64,000 nt of DNA from Tachypleus tridentatus. Lineage: Eukaryota; Arthropoda; Merostomata; Xiphosura; Limulidae. Made by a program: the position numbers and the translations under genes. The first letter of the stretch is position 1. The number at the start of each line of letters is the position of its first letter. The notes under the pieces were generated by a model. It did no database searches. It worked only from the letters and a program-made list of their open reading frames with translations, and was not told the origin of the DNA. The DNA is taken from contig NC_134825.1 in NCBI RefSeq assembly GCF_004210375.1, forward strand, positions 39,674,348 to 39,738,347, read 5' to 3'. Shown in pieces: positions 23,263 to 34,770 of this stretch.

Positions 23263-23679
23263 TTAAGAGAAATAAACAATCAGTAAAATTACCGATATTT
23301 CTGATGAATTGGCAGAAGATGTCATAAACAGAGGATAGACGTGAAACAAAATTTCACCGCTAGGATTTAGTCGAAATGAGTGATTACTGGTTACTATAGC
23401 ACCATGTACGACGTGAAACAAAATTTCACCGCTAGGATTTAGTCTGAATGGGTGATTACTGGTTACTATAGCACCATGTACGACGTGAAACAAAATTTCA
23501 CCGCTAGGATTTAGTCTGAATGGGTGATTACTGGTTACTATAGCACCATGTACGACGTGAAACAAAATTTCGCCGCTAGGACTTAGTCCTAGTGAGTCAT
23601 TACTGGTTACTATAGCGCCACGCATATTAGCATATTTTGATCGTTGTGTTTTTTTAATGTTTGATACTTCTAATGGCAA
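23263..23679 (-). CDS. hypothetical 138-codon ORF containing 24-residue repeats
   Basis: An ATG-initiated minus frame spans a four-copy 72-bp repeat. Because 72 is a multiple of three, each copy encodes the same 24 residues (core AIVTSNHPFRLNPSGEILFH). The outer two copies differ at several residues, while the middle two are identical. There is no signal peptide, membrane segment or known domain. The frame may be open simply because the unit carries no stop, so it is not proof of a gene. No promoter or splice evidence is seen, and neighbours give no hint of function. Confidence 0.25.
   Translation of the reverse strand: MPLEVSNIKKTQRSKYANMRGAIVTSNDSLGLSPSGEILFHVVHGAIVTSNHPFRLNPSGEILFHVVHGAIVTSNHPFRLNPSGEILFHVVHGAIVTSNHSFRLNPSGEILFHVYPLFMTSSANSSEISVILLIVYFS
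23338..23625. repeat. 72-bp tandem repeat, four copies
   Basis: Unit starts GACGTGAAACAAAATTTC and ends ACTATAGCACCATGTAC. Copies begin at 23338, 23410, 23482 and 23554; the last is the most diverged (GCGCCACGC end). Confidence 0.88.
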
Positions 23680-23699
23680 TTTGCTCTCTACAGACGCTA

Positions 23700-26246
23700 G
23701 TTATTCACCATTACAATTACAAAACAAATATCAACGGAACTTATTGAACATATGTACTAGAGTTAAAAATTGTGATTTAACAAGTTGAAGACAGGTAGAA
23801 ATGACAGAAGGGTATAGTGATCTAAGACGCTTCATTTGTTTTTATAGGTTCCATGATAGCTGGGATTTGAATACTACATTCAGTGGAATCTTATTTTAAA
23901 TTACTTTTAAATGATTAGTATAAAGTACCAGCGAATTTCATAGACCCTCTCATGATTCACAACGGCTTTAGTATGTCGATCAATCTCTTATAATACCTTC
24001 AAGCTGTCTCAAACAAGGCCATGTCTGAAAATACACCAATAAGGGCACTCGCCTGTGATACTTGTGTTAGGGGTTTTCTCCGATGTCTTATGAATAGATG
24101 TCTTAAGAGTGTGTAAGAAAATTCGAACCGGTTTAAGTTAGCACACAAACAATAACATAAAGAAATTAACAACAAAAGGCCAACTCTGCGCTAATTTTCG
24201 ATCGGGAAAATGTGCACACATCGTTGATGAATATAAAATACATGCAAAGAAACCTTATATTAATGGTAATGACGAAAATATACTAAAAGTAAGAGCCAGT
24301 TTTAAATGAACAAAACTATGTTTGAGTTATTGTTAAACATATACTATTTAAAATAACGAATATAGGTATTACCGAAATATTACCGAGACAAACACTCAGT
24401 TACTTTCTGTCATAATCTATGGTTGTTAGGCAATTTGGAAAGATTCAGGTCGGTATCGAACTAAGCTCCGTTTTTTACTAAGAATTCCCATTGAATATTT
24501 GAAAAATGAATTAAGAGAATTAAAATATTTTCAATAATAAATATGCTTTTGAATCTTAATTTCTTTCGAAATTTAGTAAACGTCTTTGAAAGTGATTTAT
24601 TTCTGGGAATACTACTTGTCTTTTTTTCGAAATTCTTTACAGATAACATACATTCCAATGGTAACCGAGCGGAACCTCTTGAACAGTTTCTCATGGTTCC
24701 TTTTAGAGGTGATGGTCATGTCTCTAGGAAGCAGGTAAACGTCACATCACAGTGTTAGCACACTTGTTGTTGTTGTAAAGAAATCATCTGCCCCTATAAA
24801 AGGATAAATTTCAATTAATAAAAATGTTCAATAAAACATTATTACAGATTTGTTTGTTTGTGGAAGGTTCATTATGTTTATTGAGACAACTACGTGTTAT
24901 AAACTTATCAAAAAGCCTTTCCACTTCGAGCAATCTATTAAATAACTCAGTGTAAACAGTGAAGACACTAATGTTTTGAAACAGCTGGACGGCTTGCGCA
25001 AAAACACATGAACTATTTAGAAGTTAGTTCATCAATGTCACTTGTGTGTAATTTCAAACGCAGCTCTGCACCGCTTTTGGATCATGGGTGGGAAAGAGGG
25101 GTCAGAGACATAAACTTCATTATCATGTTCGTGATCTAAACTAAAACATACTTCTCGACCCATACCGTGTTTGGCTTACTTTCCGGGGACGTATGAACTC
25201 TTCCTGTTGGGAGGGCTACCCTGTATAAATAAGGATATACATTGGCCTTTCTGAGTACGCTGCCAAGTTTGTCTTGCACGCTACAAGTCCATAATAGAGT
25301 TGGTCAAAGAAATTCACACACGTATAACAATAATTATATAAATTATATTTGCTACACAGTAACATAAATAAGCATGAAAATGTTTACCTTCTTGCTGTAT
25401 TCTGGTATCAAACTCAAAATGTGTAAATGGTTTAACGCGGTATGTGGAGGTTTTAATCAAGACAAAAATAAAAGTAATTCATTTTAGAAAATACTGTTAC
25501 TAAATAAAATATATGTAGTAAAAATCTGACCATATTATACGAAAATCATGTAAGAGTTTTAAACATAAAAAATTTTGTAATTTGCGTAATAAGACAAAAC
25601 CATTAGTTTCCATGAAATAAATACTTAGATATAAAAGCTACTGTTTCATGAAATGCAAACTTTACATCTCTGTAATTAACAGAAGAGATATTACTTGTCA
25701 AAAAAATAGTAATATCTGAATGAAATGTTTCACGTGTAAAAATATAGCCAAGTAAAAATAAAAGGATCTGCCATATAATTAATATATATATATATATATA
25801 TAAGTTACAACAAAGAGCAATCCCTGTAAAAATGTTACCTAAAAGTAGATAAGTTGAATAAGAAAAAACTGGGAAAAACCAACTTTTTTTCATATCATTG
25901 TTTGTTTTAGTTGCAATAAAAAGAATTCATTTATTTCTAAATATTTTATTACTTAACTTATCCACTTTCACATCATTACATTTTTGCGGGTTTGTTTTTT
26001 ATATTAATTAACTGACATTAGTACTTCTCTAGCAATTTTGAAAACTAATGCAGAAAAATTCATTCTTTTCTCATGGGATCCTAGGTTTGGCCTGGTCTAG
26101 TGATTAGTGAACCATCTAGGCTGTGAATAAAAGAAATATTCAGGGTTCTAGTTGCAACTTTCCACTGCATATATTACGTACTTTCAGCTTTTACTGTGAC
26201 AGTTAGCCTCGGTTATAAAATGACCTTTCATCTCTTTTGTAATTTA
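23700..26246. other. non-coding stretch with a possible orphan promoter
   Basis: No gene is recognised. A good TATA box (TATAAATA, 25224-25231) sits in a locally GC-richer patch. An ATG at 25375 opens MKMFTFLLYSG before a GT, which could be a small first exon, but no partner exon was found. A (TA)n tract lies near 25780-25802, and an old SINE-like scrap (GGCCTGGTCTAGTGATTAG) at about 26090. The 71-96 codon frames at 24461-24758 and 25603-25893 are unrecognised. Confidence 0.4.
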
Positions 26247-26522
26247 GGCCCGGCATGGTCAGGTGGGTTAAGAGGTTCGATTCGAAATCTGAGGGTCGCG
26301 GGTTCTAATACCCGTCGCACCAAACATGCTCGCTCCTTTCAGCCGTGGGTGCGTTATAATGTGTTGGTCAATCCCACTATTCTTTTTTAAAAGAGTAGTT
26401 TGAGAGTTGGCGGTAGGCGGTGATCACTAGCTGCTTCCCTCTAGTCTTACACTGCTAAATTAGGGACGGCTAGCGCAGATAGACATTGTGTAGCTTTGCT
26501 CGAAATAAAAACAAAACAAAAT
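26247..26522 (+). mobile_element. SINE, family 1
   Basis: GGCCCGGCATGGTCAGG to AAAACAAAACAAAATAAA, full length with mild divergence. Confidence 0.9.
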
Positions 26523-28029
26523 AAACTCTTGTAATTAAGTTAAACCATTGTCACAGAAAAGAAGAAAATACTTTACAAGCATTAAATTATACTATAATAA
26601 AAATTAATTATGATAAGCTGTTACATAACTTTCATTACGGGATCTGACTTTTTATAAGATAGTATTGTAGTTTGTTGTTGTAACTAGCTGGCTGAACATT
26701 TAAAAAGTTGTACTTAATTGTAGTAACCGGCTGAGTCTTTGAAGATTCGTATTTTAATATCATAATTGACTTATATTTTAAAGACTGATACGTTGGTGTT
26801 GTAACCAACTGAGTCCTTTTCGTACAGCATGACGAATACTATTACTTTAGATTAAGTAAATAAGGACGAGTTCGTGTCCAGAACGCCAATCACGTGCCTT
26901 CCATTTCATGATGTCTGAAATCTTGTTCTATTGAGATTATGATTTCGTTGTAGCATTATCAAGTCACAACTACGAACAAATCCAACTTATTACATGACAA
27001 CGAAAGACTAAACTGGTTTGTGAAAGATAATCCATGATGGAAACAACAAAAGTTTCAATATATTCAAACAAACATTTATTTAACATTATTTATTCCTGGT
27101 TTCTAAAAGTGTAAGCAGTTAAAAATGATTTTTAAACAATTTATAGGCTACATTTTACTCCAGAAAGGAAAGGACAAGGTTTGGGTAGGGATGTGTGGCA
27201 TTAATAATTAGTTCACTTATCATTTTGTTCAGGAAAAGAGATAACCAAGGTTAGTCGTTTCATAACGTTATTCACTAAAGAATATAACCAGTAACTTGGT
27301 ACTGAAAATCATGAAAAAAATTCGAATGCGCCTTACACATAATTAACTATATTATTAGTCCGTATCCGAGTTATGATTTGTTAATTGATAAGAACTACAC
27401 TTCATCAGTTCACACCATAATAGTTGTTGTTCTGGCAAGTTCGTAATATAAATAGCGCCTCCATCATTACTGTCATATTCCACCCAACCTGAAGAGCTCG
27501 GGTGTAACAAAAGGGCTATTCGGAAGTGGATAAACTGTGGTTGATATACTGTTATATATTCTTTTCTTTTTCACACATAACTTCTCAAAATAACCATTAA
27601 TCTCAGTGCTACATTACATAATAGTTCATATCAAATATAGCTTCAATATTTGTTTTCACGAAACTTCTGGATGCTTGATGAAAAATGACAAATCGATATT
27701 TAACAAAATTCACAGAAGATTTCCAGAGAAATTCTGAGTCGTTACGAGAAGAAATAACAATCATATAAGTGTGCAGTATGTAAACAGAACATATCGAGAA
27801 TAATTTGTTAAGAAATTAAAAATGAAGTACAATACATTAAAATGCTGTATTGTGATAGATGATTAAATAATGTTATCACGTAGGCTGATTTATTGGGTAT
27901 TCTTAACAGTACTTTACCCACTAGTAACTGCCTTGTTTAAAATTAGGCTTGTAAATTTGTCTTCTATATATTAAAAATAACTTCTCAATTTAAAAAGCCG
28001 CAGACTGAGCCTAACCATATACTGCAAAT
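26523..28029. other. non-coding stretch
   Basis: No supported feature. Weak local repetition of AACTGAGTC/AGCTGGCTGAAC around 26690-26815 (GTTGTAAC.A.CTG recurs) may be an eroded tandem repeat. Confidence 0.45.
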
Positions 28030-28230
28030 CAAAGTCATGTGAGGCTGTTCTAACCGAGTGTGGGTTTGAGTGTGGGTAGCTAGCCAGACGTGGAATCCGG
28101 AGATTCAAGGTTTGTTTTTCGTTGTTGTACTTCACACGTTAGTGCCGTTATACAAATGAGGATGAAATCCCATTATTTAGTTAGTTGGCGGTGAATGATA
28201 TTGATCAGTTTCCTTATCTCTGATCCATTA
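28030..28230 (+). mobile_element. SINE, family 1, old
   Basis: The body is recognisable by order: GCCGTTATACAAATG, AATCCCATTATTTAGTTAG, TTGGCGGTGAATGATATTGATC. The head is badly eroded. Confidence 0.5.
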
Positions 28231-29224
28231 ATTCAAAATGAGGATGTTTATCCTTGTGAAGCTTTTGGTGGTAATTCTGGAAAAAGAACATCCTACATAA
28301 ACTTATCCTTTAAGGAGGATTTTATTTTCCGCACAATGACTTATTACTGTTTTTTATTGCCTTTGTTGGATTCATCTGAGGGACAGGACCCCAGAGGTTA
28401 GCGTTGTAAACTGTCAAGGTTTTTTGATAAGCCGTGAGAGACGTCCTCTTCCTAAGAAATACATATTTTCTCATTTTACACGAAGAATGTTGCAGCAGTA
28501 TGGTGTATCCTTAAAATACAAAGAAATGGTTGAAATCGTTCAGAAGGATCTAGTTGTTTGACAACCACTTCTCTTTATTTTTTAGAGACTTTAATCATAT
28601 TCTTGAATTATTATGTTTGAAATTTCATTCTTAGTGTAAATCATTGATCATCTTATGAATTGTAAGTTCATAAGTTCATAACTTATAAGTTCGATTTGAC
28701 TTTATAACATGTATTAATTAAACATTCTAATTAATTTACGAAACATGTTTGGTGATTTATTGTTAAGATTAATATGTGATCCCTGTTACAAGACTCTGAA
28801 AGAAGAAAAATAAGTTGTTCAGAGAAAAAAAGATGGACTTAAGTAGTTAATTCAGGATATTGGCTATGATTTTGCAGACTATTAGTGGTGTGATTTAGTC
28901 TTAATACGATGAAGACTTACCAACCAGATAACTCGACAATTCGTCTTAAGAAGGTATTACGTCAGAAGAAATTCATTAAGAGACAGCATATACTTTGGGA
29001 AAAATATAATTTTATGTCCATATACCTCTCATGTTTGGATGTATAATTATGTGATTCATGCTGTGGTACTATGTAATTGTATTTGTACTATAGTTTTTAC
29101 TTTTGTTCTTTTTTATGTAAAAAAAAAAAAAAAAGATTAATACCAGCTTAAAAAGTTGTCTATTTCGGGTATTTTTATAAAGTTACTCAAAGATTATTTA
29201 TGTTAGCCATTATTAATTTTGAGA
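28231..29224. other. non-coding stretch ending in an A16 tract
   Basis: No gene recognised. A 16-base poly(A) run at 29119-29134 could be the tail of an old plus-strand retroposed sequence, but I cannot identify a source. The 68-codon frame at 28195-28401 is unrecognised. Confidence 0.4.
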
Positions 29225-29415
29225 GAGAAGACAGTTCTTTAAGACAATTCACTCCCAACGTTTGAATTACTCTAATCAAAGATTTGGATTTAACCGTGAC
29301 TCTTATATGATGTACATGTCACCAAAGTTCGGAGTATGATTATGCGCCAACGAGACTCTAGCCATGAACCTCAGATACACAGTCTGGCATGCTAATACTA
29401 AGTTATTGGCTCGAA
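29225..29415 (-). mobile_element. SINE, family 1, old
   Basis: Diverged reverse copy: ACTCTAATCAAAGATTTGG, TTTAACCGTGACTCTTATA and CAGATACACAGTCTGG follow the family order. It shares variant positions with the copy at 49715-49900, suggesting an older subfamily. Confidence 0.55.
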
Positions 29416-30256
29416 GACCAAGTTTTCTTTTCATTTATTTGATTCTTATAAATTATCATTAAATTTTATTTGTTAAAATTATAAAGTATTAAAATGAATA
29501 ATGTAAATAATACCCATAATTTTTTAACTTTTCACATTAACCACATATATTATTGAGAATTCAAAGAAACAAAAGGGAATAATAATTTAAATATTTAAAA
29601 TTCATTGAATGAACATTTTGTGCATAGTATATTTACAAGGGCTGCTTATTGTTGCAAAATACATAACGTAGAATCTATTGTATAGTTGTAAGACTACTTT
29701 TTTTAAAGCAAAGAAATAATTTTACCAAATTTGTTAAAATTATACAATTCCACAAATCGTTGTGCCTTGAACTTCATTTCTAAATTATAAGGGTTACACA
29801 TTACTGAACTAGGGCGAGAAATGTTAATAAATTATATACACTATATGTTTATTCCCTACAGGGAATTTAGCGATCATTGAATTTTTTAAAAATTATTTTT
29901 AGTATTAAAGCTATGTACAAGGGATTCCTATTTGTAGCCGCCCATAACTTTTAACTGTTATACTAGATGAAATGTAGCTAATGCAACCACCAATCACCAC
30001 GTCTTGAGCTACTATACTTGTCTTACTGAAGACACAAGAAGTTCAATTTTTTTATACAGTCTTAAGATGCATAACTTGTTTTTGCGGCAAAAGGACGAGA
30101 TCCACTAACTGTTAGATTAAATGTTTGGATATGTTCGCTACCATGTCATGCCATGCCTTGCTTCACCACTAAAAATATTTTTAAGCTCTTGTATCTTTCT
30201 AAGTTATAAGGTAAGAAGTTTATTTTATTGTTTCAGTATATGCACTTCGGAAGGAT
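29416..30256. other. non-coding stretch
   Basis: Nothing supported. Confidence 0.5.
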
Positions 30257-30523
30257 GCTCGGCATGGCCAAGCGTGTTGAGTCGTTCGACTCGTAATCTG
30301 AGGGTCGCGGGTTCAAATCTTGGTCGCAACAAACATGCTCGCCCCTTTCAGCCGTGGAGGCGTTATAATGTGACGATCAGTTCCATTATTCGTTGGTAAA
30401 AGAGCAGCTCTAGAGCTTACAGTGGGTAGTGATGACTAGCTGCCTTCACTCTAGTCTTACTGCTAAATTATGGACGGCTAGCGCAGATAGCCCTCGAGTA
30501 GCTTTGCGTGAAATTCAAAACAA
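30257..30523 (+). mobile_element. SINE, family 1, with target-site duplication
   Basis: Starts CTCGGCATGGCC and ends AATTCAAAACAA. It is flanked by ACTTCGGAA (30244-30252 and about 30524-30532). Confidence 0.9.
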
Positions 30524-30532
30524 ACTTCGGAA

Positions 30533-31463
30533 AGACTTTTATTTTAACCGCGATAACGAAGGTAATACAAATTTTTTATCACCAGGGTAACGAAGGTAAG
30601 ATTATTTAAAAAGTAATTAAGATTATATTTTATTTCTTAAGGAATTCTAAATATAATATGTTTAATTGTTTTTTATCGTTTGATTAAAGACGTTTTGTTT
30701 TCACCATGAACCACACAAACATATGCTACACGATACACATAACCATTGATGAAACTTCCTTGTAATGATATGAGAAAGAAAAAAATTACTTCGCTTCTGA
30801 GTTTTTATGTGTCATTTTAAATTCACTAAACATGCATACTTTCAAAGTTTCTCATGTTGCAGCATTCTGCATGTTACGATTGCACAAACTCCAGTCCACC
30901 AACAATGGGCTGCATCCCATCTCAGACTGGTAGAAAAGCTTGAATCCTTCAAGTTGCTCATTGTATATTAAATTGTAAATGAGCCTCTAGAGACAAAGTT
31001 CCTGTTATTGTAATTGAAGGATAAATCTAGGTATTTATCTTCACTTTAAAAGTTCCAAGAAAGTAGAATGAACATCAGAGTCAGTTCTTCGGTAATTTAG
31101 AAACAGAGTGACATCTATACAGAATTGTTGAACACAAATAAATACATTCGACGTATCTCAGCACGACAATAAGTTGAAAAAGAAACCAGAAGATTGTTAT
31201 AAGAAACAAGTTAAATGACCAAATGGTATTTATCACGGTTTACTGTAAAAGAGAGCCAATATTTTGTTATTTTTTCCACCGACCATCAGACAATATGATA
31301 ATAATTTATCTGAACTTAATTTTATTAGCAGCTGTTTAGCAATATTTTATGTAATCATTCTTTGAATGTAACAAATTTTTTACATTTATACCAAAACGGG
31401 AGGTAATGTAAGCGAGTGTTTAACTTTGGCATGCGATTCAGTTTGAAGGCTGTAATTTGCACT
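30533..31463. other. non-coding stretch with a possible exon relic
   Basis: No gene assigned. At about 30860-30968 an acceptor-like GTTGCAG precedes a 35-codon open frame. The same segment (ACGATTGCACAAACTCCAGTCCACC) resembles the candidate 3'UTR exon of the dead gene at about 10788 (GCGATTGTCTCAAGTCCAGT). It may be a scrap of a further duplicate; the evidence is weak. Confidence 0.35.
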
Positions 31464-31466
31464 CAC

Positions 31467-32670
31467 TACATTTAGTGACCACTATTAGGTACACCTGCTT
31501 TTTAATGCAAATAGCCAAACAGTGAATCATGTGGCTGCATCTCAATATACAAAGCATGCAAACATAGTTAAAAGGTTCAGTTGTTGTTCGACTAAATATT
31601 AGAGTGAGGAAGATGCGTGATCTAGGCGACTTTGACCGTGGAATAATTGTTGGTGCCAGACGTGGTGGTTCCAAAATCTCAGAAACTGCTGACAATTTGG
31701 GATTCTTACACACTATAGTCTCTAGAGTTTACAGAAAATGACGCGAAAAAAATAACAGAAATCCAGTGAGCGGTAATTCAGTGGGTGAACACATCGAGAA
31801 TTAAAAACATTTTGTTAATGAGAGAGGTGAGAGAAGAATGGTCAGACTCGTTCAAGCTGACAAGAAGGCCACAAATACTCAAATAACCATTATTTACAAC
31901 AATGGTGTGCAGAAGGTCATCTCTAAACGCATAACACGTCGAACCTTGAAGCTTATGGGCTACAGCACGCCTGGTTCTTCTCCTTTCAGCTAAAAACAGG
32001 AAGATGAAGCTACATTGAGAGAAGGATCACCAAAACTGAATGATTGAAGATTGGTACAAACGTCGCCTGGTCTGACGAATCTCGATTTTTGCTGTGACAT
32101 GCAGATGGTTGGGTCAGAATTTGACGTAAACAATATGAATCCATGGATCTATCCTGTCTTGTGTCAATGCTACAGGCTGGTGGTGGTGGTGTAATGGTGT
32201 AAGGAATGATTTTTTGGCACACATTAGATCCCTTAATACCAACTGAGCATTATTTGAATGTTACAGGATACCTGATAATTGTTGTTGGCCATGTGCATTA
32301 CTTTATGGTCACAGTCTACCCATTTTCCAATAGCTACTTCCAGCAAAATAATGCACCATGTCACAAAACACGCATCATCTCAAGCTATTTCTACAAACAT
32401 GATAATGATTTCAGTATGCTCTATATCTCAATCCAATAAGGCCCTTTTGGGATGAGGTGGAACGGACTTTCGCAACATGAATGAGTGGCCGACAAATATG
32501 CACGAACTGCGTGATACTATCGAGTCAGCATGAACTAAATTCCCTGAAGAATGTTTACAGCACTTTGTAGAATCCATATCGTGAATACTTCAGGCTGTTC
32601 TGGAAGCAAAAGGAGGTCGTACCCAGTACTAGGAAAATGTATCTAATAAAGTGGCCACTGAATGTGTGTA
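31467..32670 (+). mobile_element. Tc1-like transposon, dead, fish-Tc1 type
   Basis: Degenerate inverted ends are visible: CATTTAGTGACCACTATTAGG at the left and, reversed, CATTCAGTGGCCACTTTATTAG at the right, each next to TA. Length is about 1.2 kb, normal for Tc1. The ends (GTGGCCACTTTATTAG) and several internal coding blocks closely resemble the Tc1 family widespread in teleost fish and lampreys as I remember it. The encoded transposase relic is described separately. Confidence 0.85.
31613..32632 (+). pseudogene. Tc1 transposase relic
   Basis: The product would be a ~340-aa DDE transposase with N-terminal helix-turn-helix domains. The ATG at 31613 starts MRDLGDFDRGIIVGARRGG, then SETADNLGF...VSRVYRK. 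Later blocks include RITRRTLKLMGYS, then in another frame IPTEHYLNVTGYL and YFQQNNAPCHKTRIISSYF, and finally EAKGGRTQY with stop at 32630-32632. There are several stops and frame changes. The second catalytic Asp (usual QQDNAPCH) reads Asn here, and the WPPQSPDLNPIE block is disrupted, so the enzyme is inactive. It is identified at family level by the collinear blocks and terminal repeats. Confidence 0.85.
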
Positions 32671-33628
32671 GTCGTCCTCTTACATCAATCTCTGGAACTA
32701 TTTTCTTTGTCTTTTAAACCACAATAGGTTTTACCTGTTATCCTGTCCAACCTACAAAATTCAAACATTATTAAGACAATATCAGTGTATTTGTATCTTT
32801 TGACTAGATATTGTAATGTAGAAGCAAACATCATGACGAAGACGAATCATTATTTTTATAAGAATCTAAGGTTATGTTATTTTCTTACAAAAATATTAGG
32901 ATGGATGGCCAAATGAAGAAGTTTTGCTAATACATAACTGCAAGTATAAGTTTCTAAAAATTTATTTAACCAAAACACTTCTATTGAATAAACTATTATG
33001 ATTTAACTACAAGAATACAATGCTAAGATTATTGTTTTCGATAATGTTGGTTTTGTACTTTTAACGTCTACAACTTTCGCATGTTCAAGTTATTTTGGGA
33101 TGAGAGGATGGGGGCTGTAACCATCTACATTTTCCATTGCCAGATGTTTATCACTTAAAATCGGTGAGGTAAACATTAGTACTACAGCATCGCGAAGCTT
33201 AGAAAAAAGTCAGAATTTCCTGAGTTCTAAAAAATATCGCACCCAGAAACAGAGCACTGTTATACATTAATTTGGTTATATTAGTCTCCCAGGTTACTGT
33301 GTATGTGAGTTAAAATTACACATGATAATACAGAAAAAATAAATTGGTTTAACTAACCATGTGACTTCGTCCAAGAGATTTTGTTTAACGTTTTTTAAAA
33401 CTATCTAAGTCGCACTATAGCTACATTCATGGGAATAAGCTGGACTTAGTCATAAAACGATCGCTATTCGTTGAAAAGCACCTTAAGCAAATCTGTTACT
33501 GTGCTTTGGGAAAGAAAACAAAGTACATGCTTAAAAATGTATTAACTTTAAGTATTTGAACTTTAACGTAGAAATAATCGTATCATATTTTGGTATTCTC
33601 TCGACGAAGATGTTCACAGTCACTGATA
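32671..33628. other. non-coding stretch
   Basis: No supported feature. Confidence 0.5.
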
Positions 33629-33890
33629 TTAAAGTAACTTTTTAATTTTTGAAATGATGTTTTGCAGAAGATTACAAGTGCTAAGTAACATTTTTAATTT
33701 TTGAAATGATGTTTTGCAGAAGATTACAAGTGCTAAGTAACATTTTTAATTTTTGAAATGATGTCTTGCAGAAGATTACAAGTGCTAAGTAACTTGTTTA
33801 ATTTTTTAAATGATGTCCTGCAGAAGCTTACAAGTACTAAGTAACTTGTTTAATTTTTTAAATGATGTCCTGCAGAAGCTTACAATTGCT
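33629..33890. repeat. 52-bp tandem repeat, five copies
   Basis: Unit TAAGTAAC.TTTTTAATTTTT...GAAATGATGT.TTGCAGAAGATTACAAGTGC. The first three and last two copies form two sequence types (TTTTGAAATGATG versus TTTTTAAATGATG with GAAGCTTACAA). Confidence 0.88.
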
Positions 33891-34009
33891 AAAGACCGGC
33901 GAATATTAAAAGTGAATGCTACTAATTTCTAAATAAGTATGCATTTTTCTTATAAAAATAATTGAGCTTCGTGCAAAAGTTTTATAACTTTTTACGTGTG
34001 TGTGCGTTT

Positions 34010-34122
34010 TTCCTTATAACAAAGCCACATTGGGCTATCTGCCGAGTCCACCGAGAGGAATCAAACGCCTGATTTTAGCGTTGTAAACTCGAAGACTTAG
34101 CGCTGCACCAGCGGGGGACAAC
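34010..34122 (-). mobile_element. SINE, family 3 (short, tRNA-like)
   Basis: Reverse copy with TTATAACAAAGCCACATTGGG, CTGCCGAGTCCACCGAGAGG, AATCAAACGCCTGATTTTAG and CGTTGTAAA. It is related in design to family 2 but has its own body; like copies occur at 45318, 51100 and, on the plus strand, 36025. Confidence 0.75.
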
Positions 34123-34194
34123 TGTTTACCTACAGGAGACATTTATGTTTGCATTTTAAACGAGTAATGTATACTATTCTTATACGTTTATTTG

Positions 34195-34312
34195 TTTTGT
34201 TGTTTAAGCACAAGTTACTCAAAGGGCCATCTATGCTATGCTCACCACGAGAATGGAAACCTGGTTTCTAGCAGCATAAAAACGCAGACATTCCACCGTG
34301 CCACTTGGGTCA
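34195..34312 (-). mobile_element. SINE, family 2
   Basis: Reverse copy: GGGCCATCTATGCTATGCTC, ACCTGGTTTCTAGCAGC and ACCGTGCCACTTGGG match family 2. Confidence 0.7.
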
Positions 34313-34384
34313 CGATTCGTATACGAGGAGAGAAACTGAAAATGGTATAACTGTGTTTGTATTCAGTAGTCTTATAAAAATATA

Positions 34385-34590
34385 ATAATTATTTTAGGAA
34401 TATGTTTGGTATTTTTAAAATGCATTAGTTTATTATATATGATATATATGTAACTTTGAGATAAAACAATTGTTTATTATATATGATCCACATGCAGACG
34501 CGAGATAGAACATTATTAAACAGTGTTCATTAAATATGATACATATGTAGCCACAAGATAAAACATTAGTTCACTATGTGTATGATATTT
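34385..34590. repeat. degenerate ~56-bp tandem repeat
   Basis: TTTATTATATATGAT, GAGATAAAACA and TTAGTTTA/TTCATTA recur three to four times with strong divergence. Confidence 0.5.
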
Positions 34591-34770
34591 ACGAAATATT
34601 AATTATACAAAGGTTTTGATAATTAAAAATTAAAAATCGAGATTTTTCTTATGAATTAAAAAATAATACGCGTAAACTAAGTCATAGCCATTTTACATTT
34701 CTACAGAATCAAAGTACGAGTGGCATATATACTATCTGCGATGCTAGACTGTAAACAAACTATGTGACCT

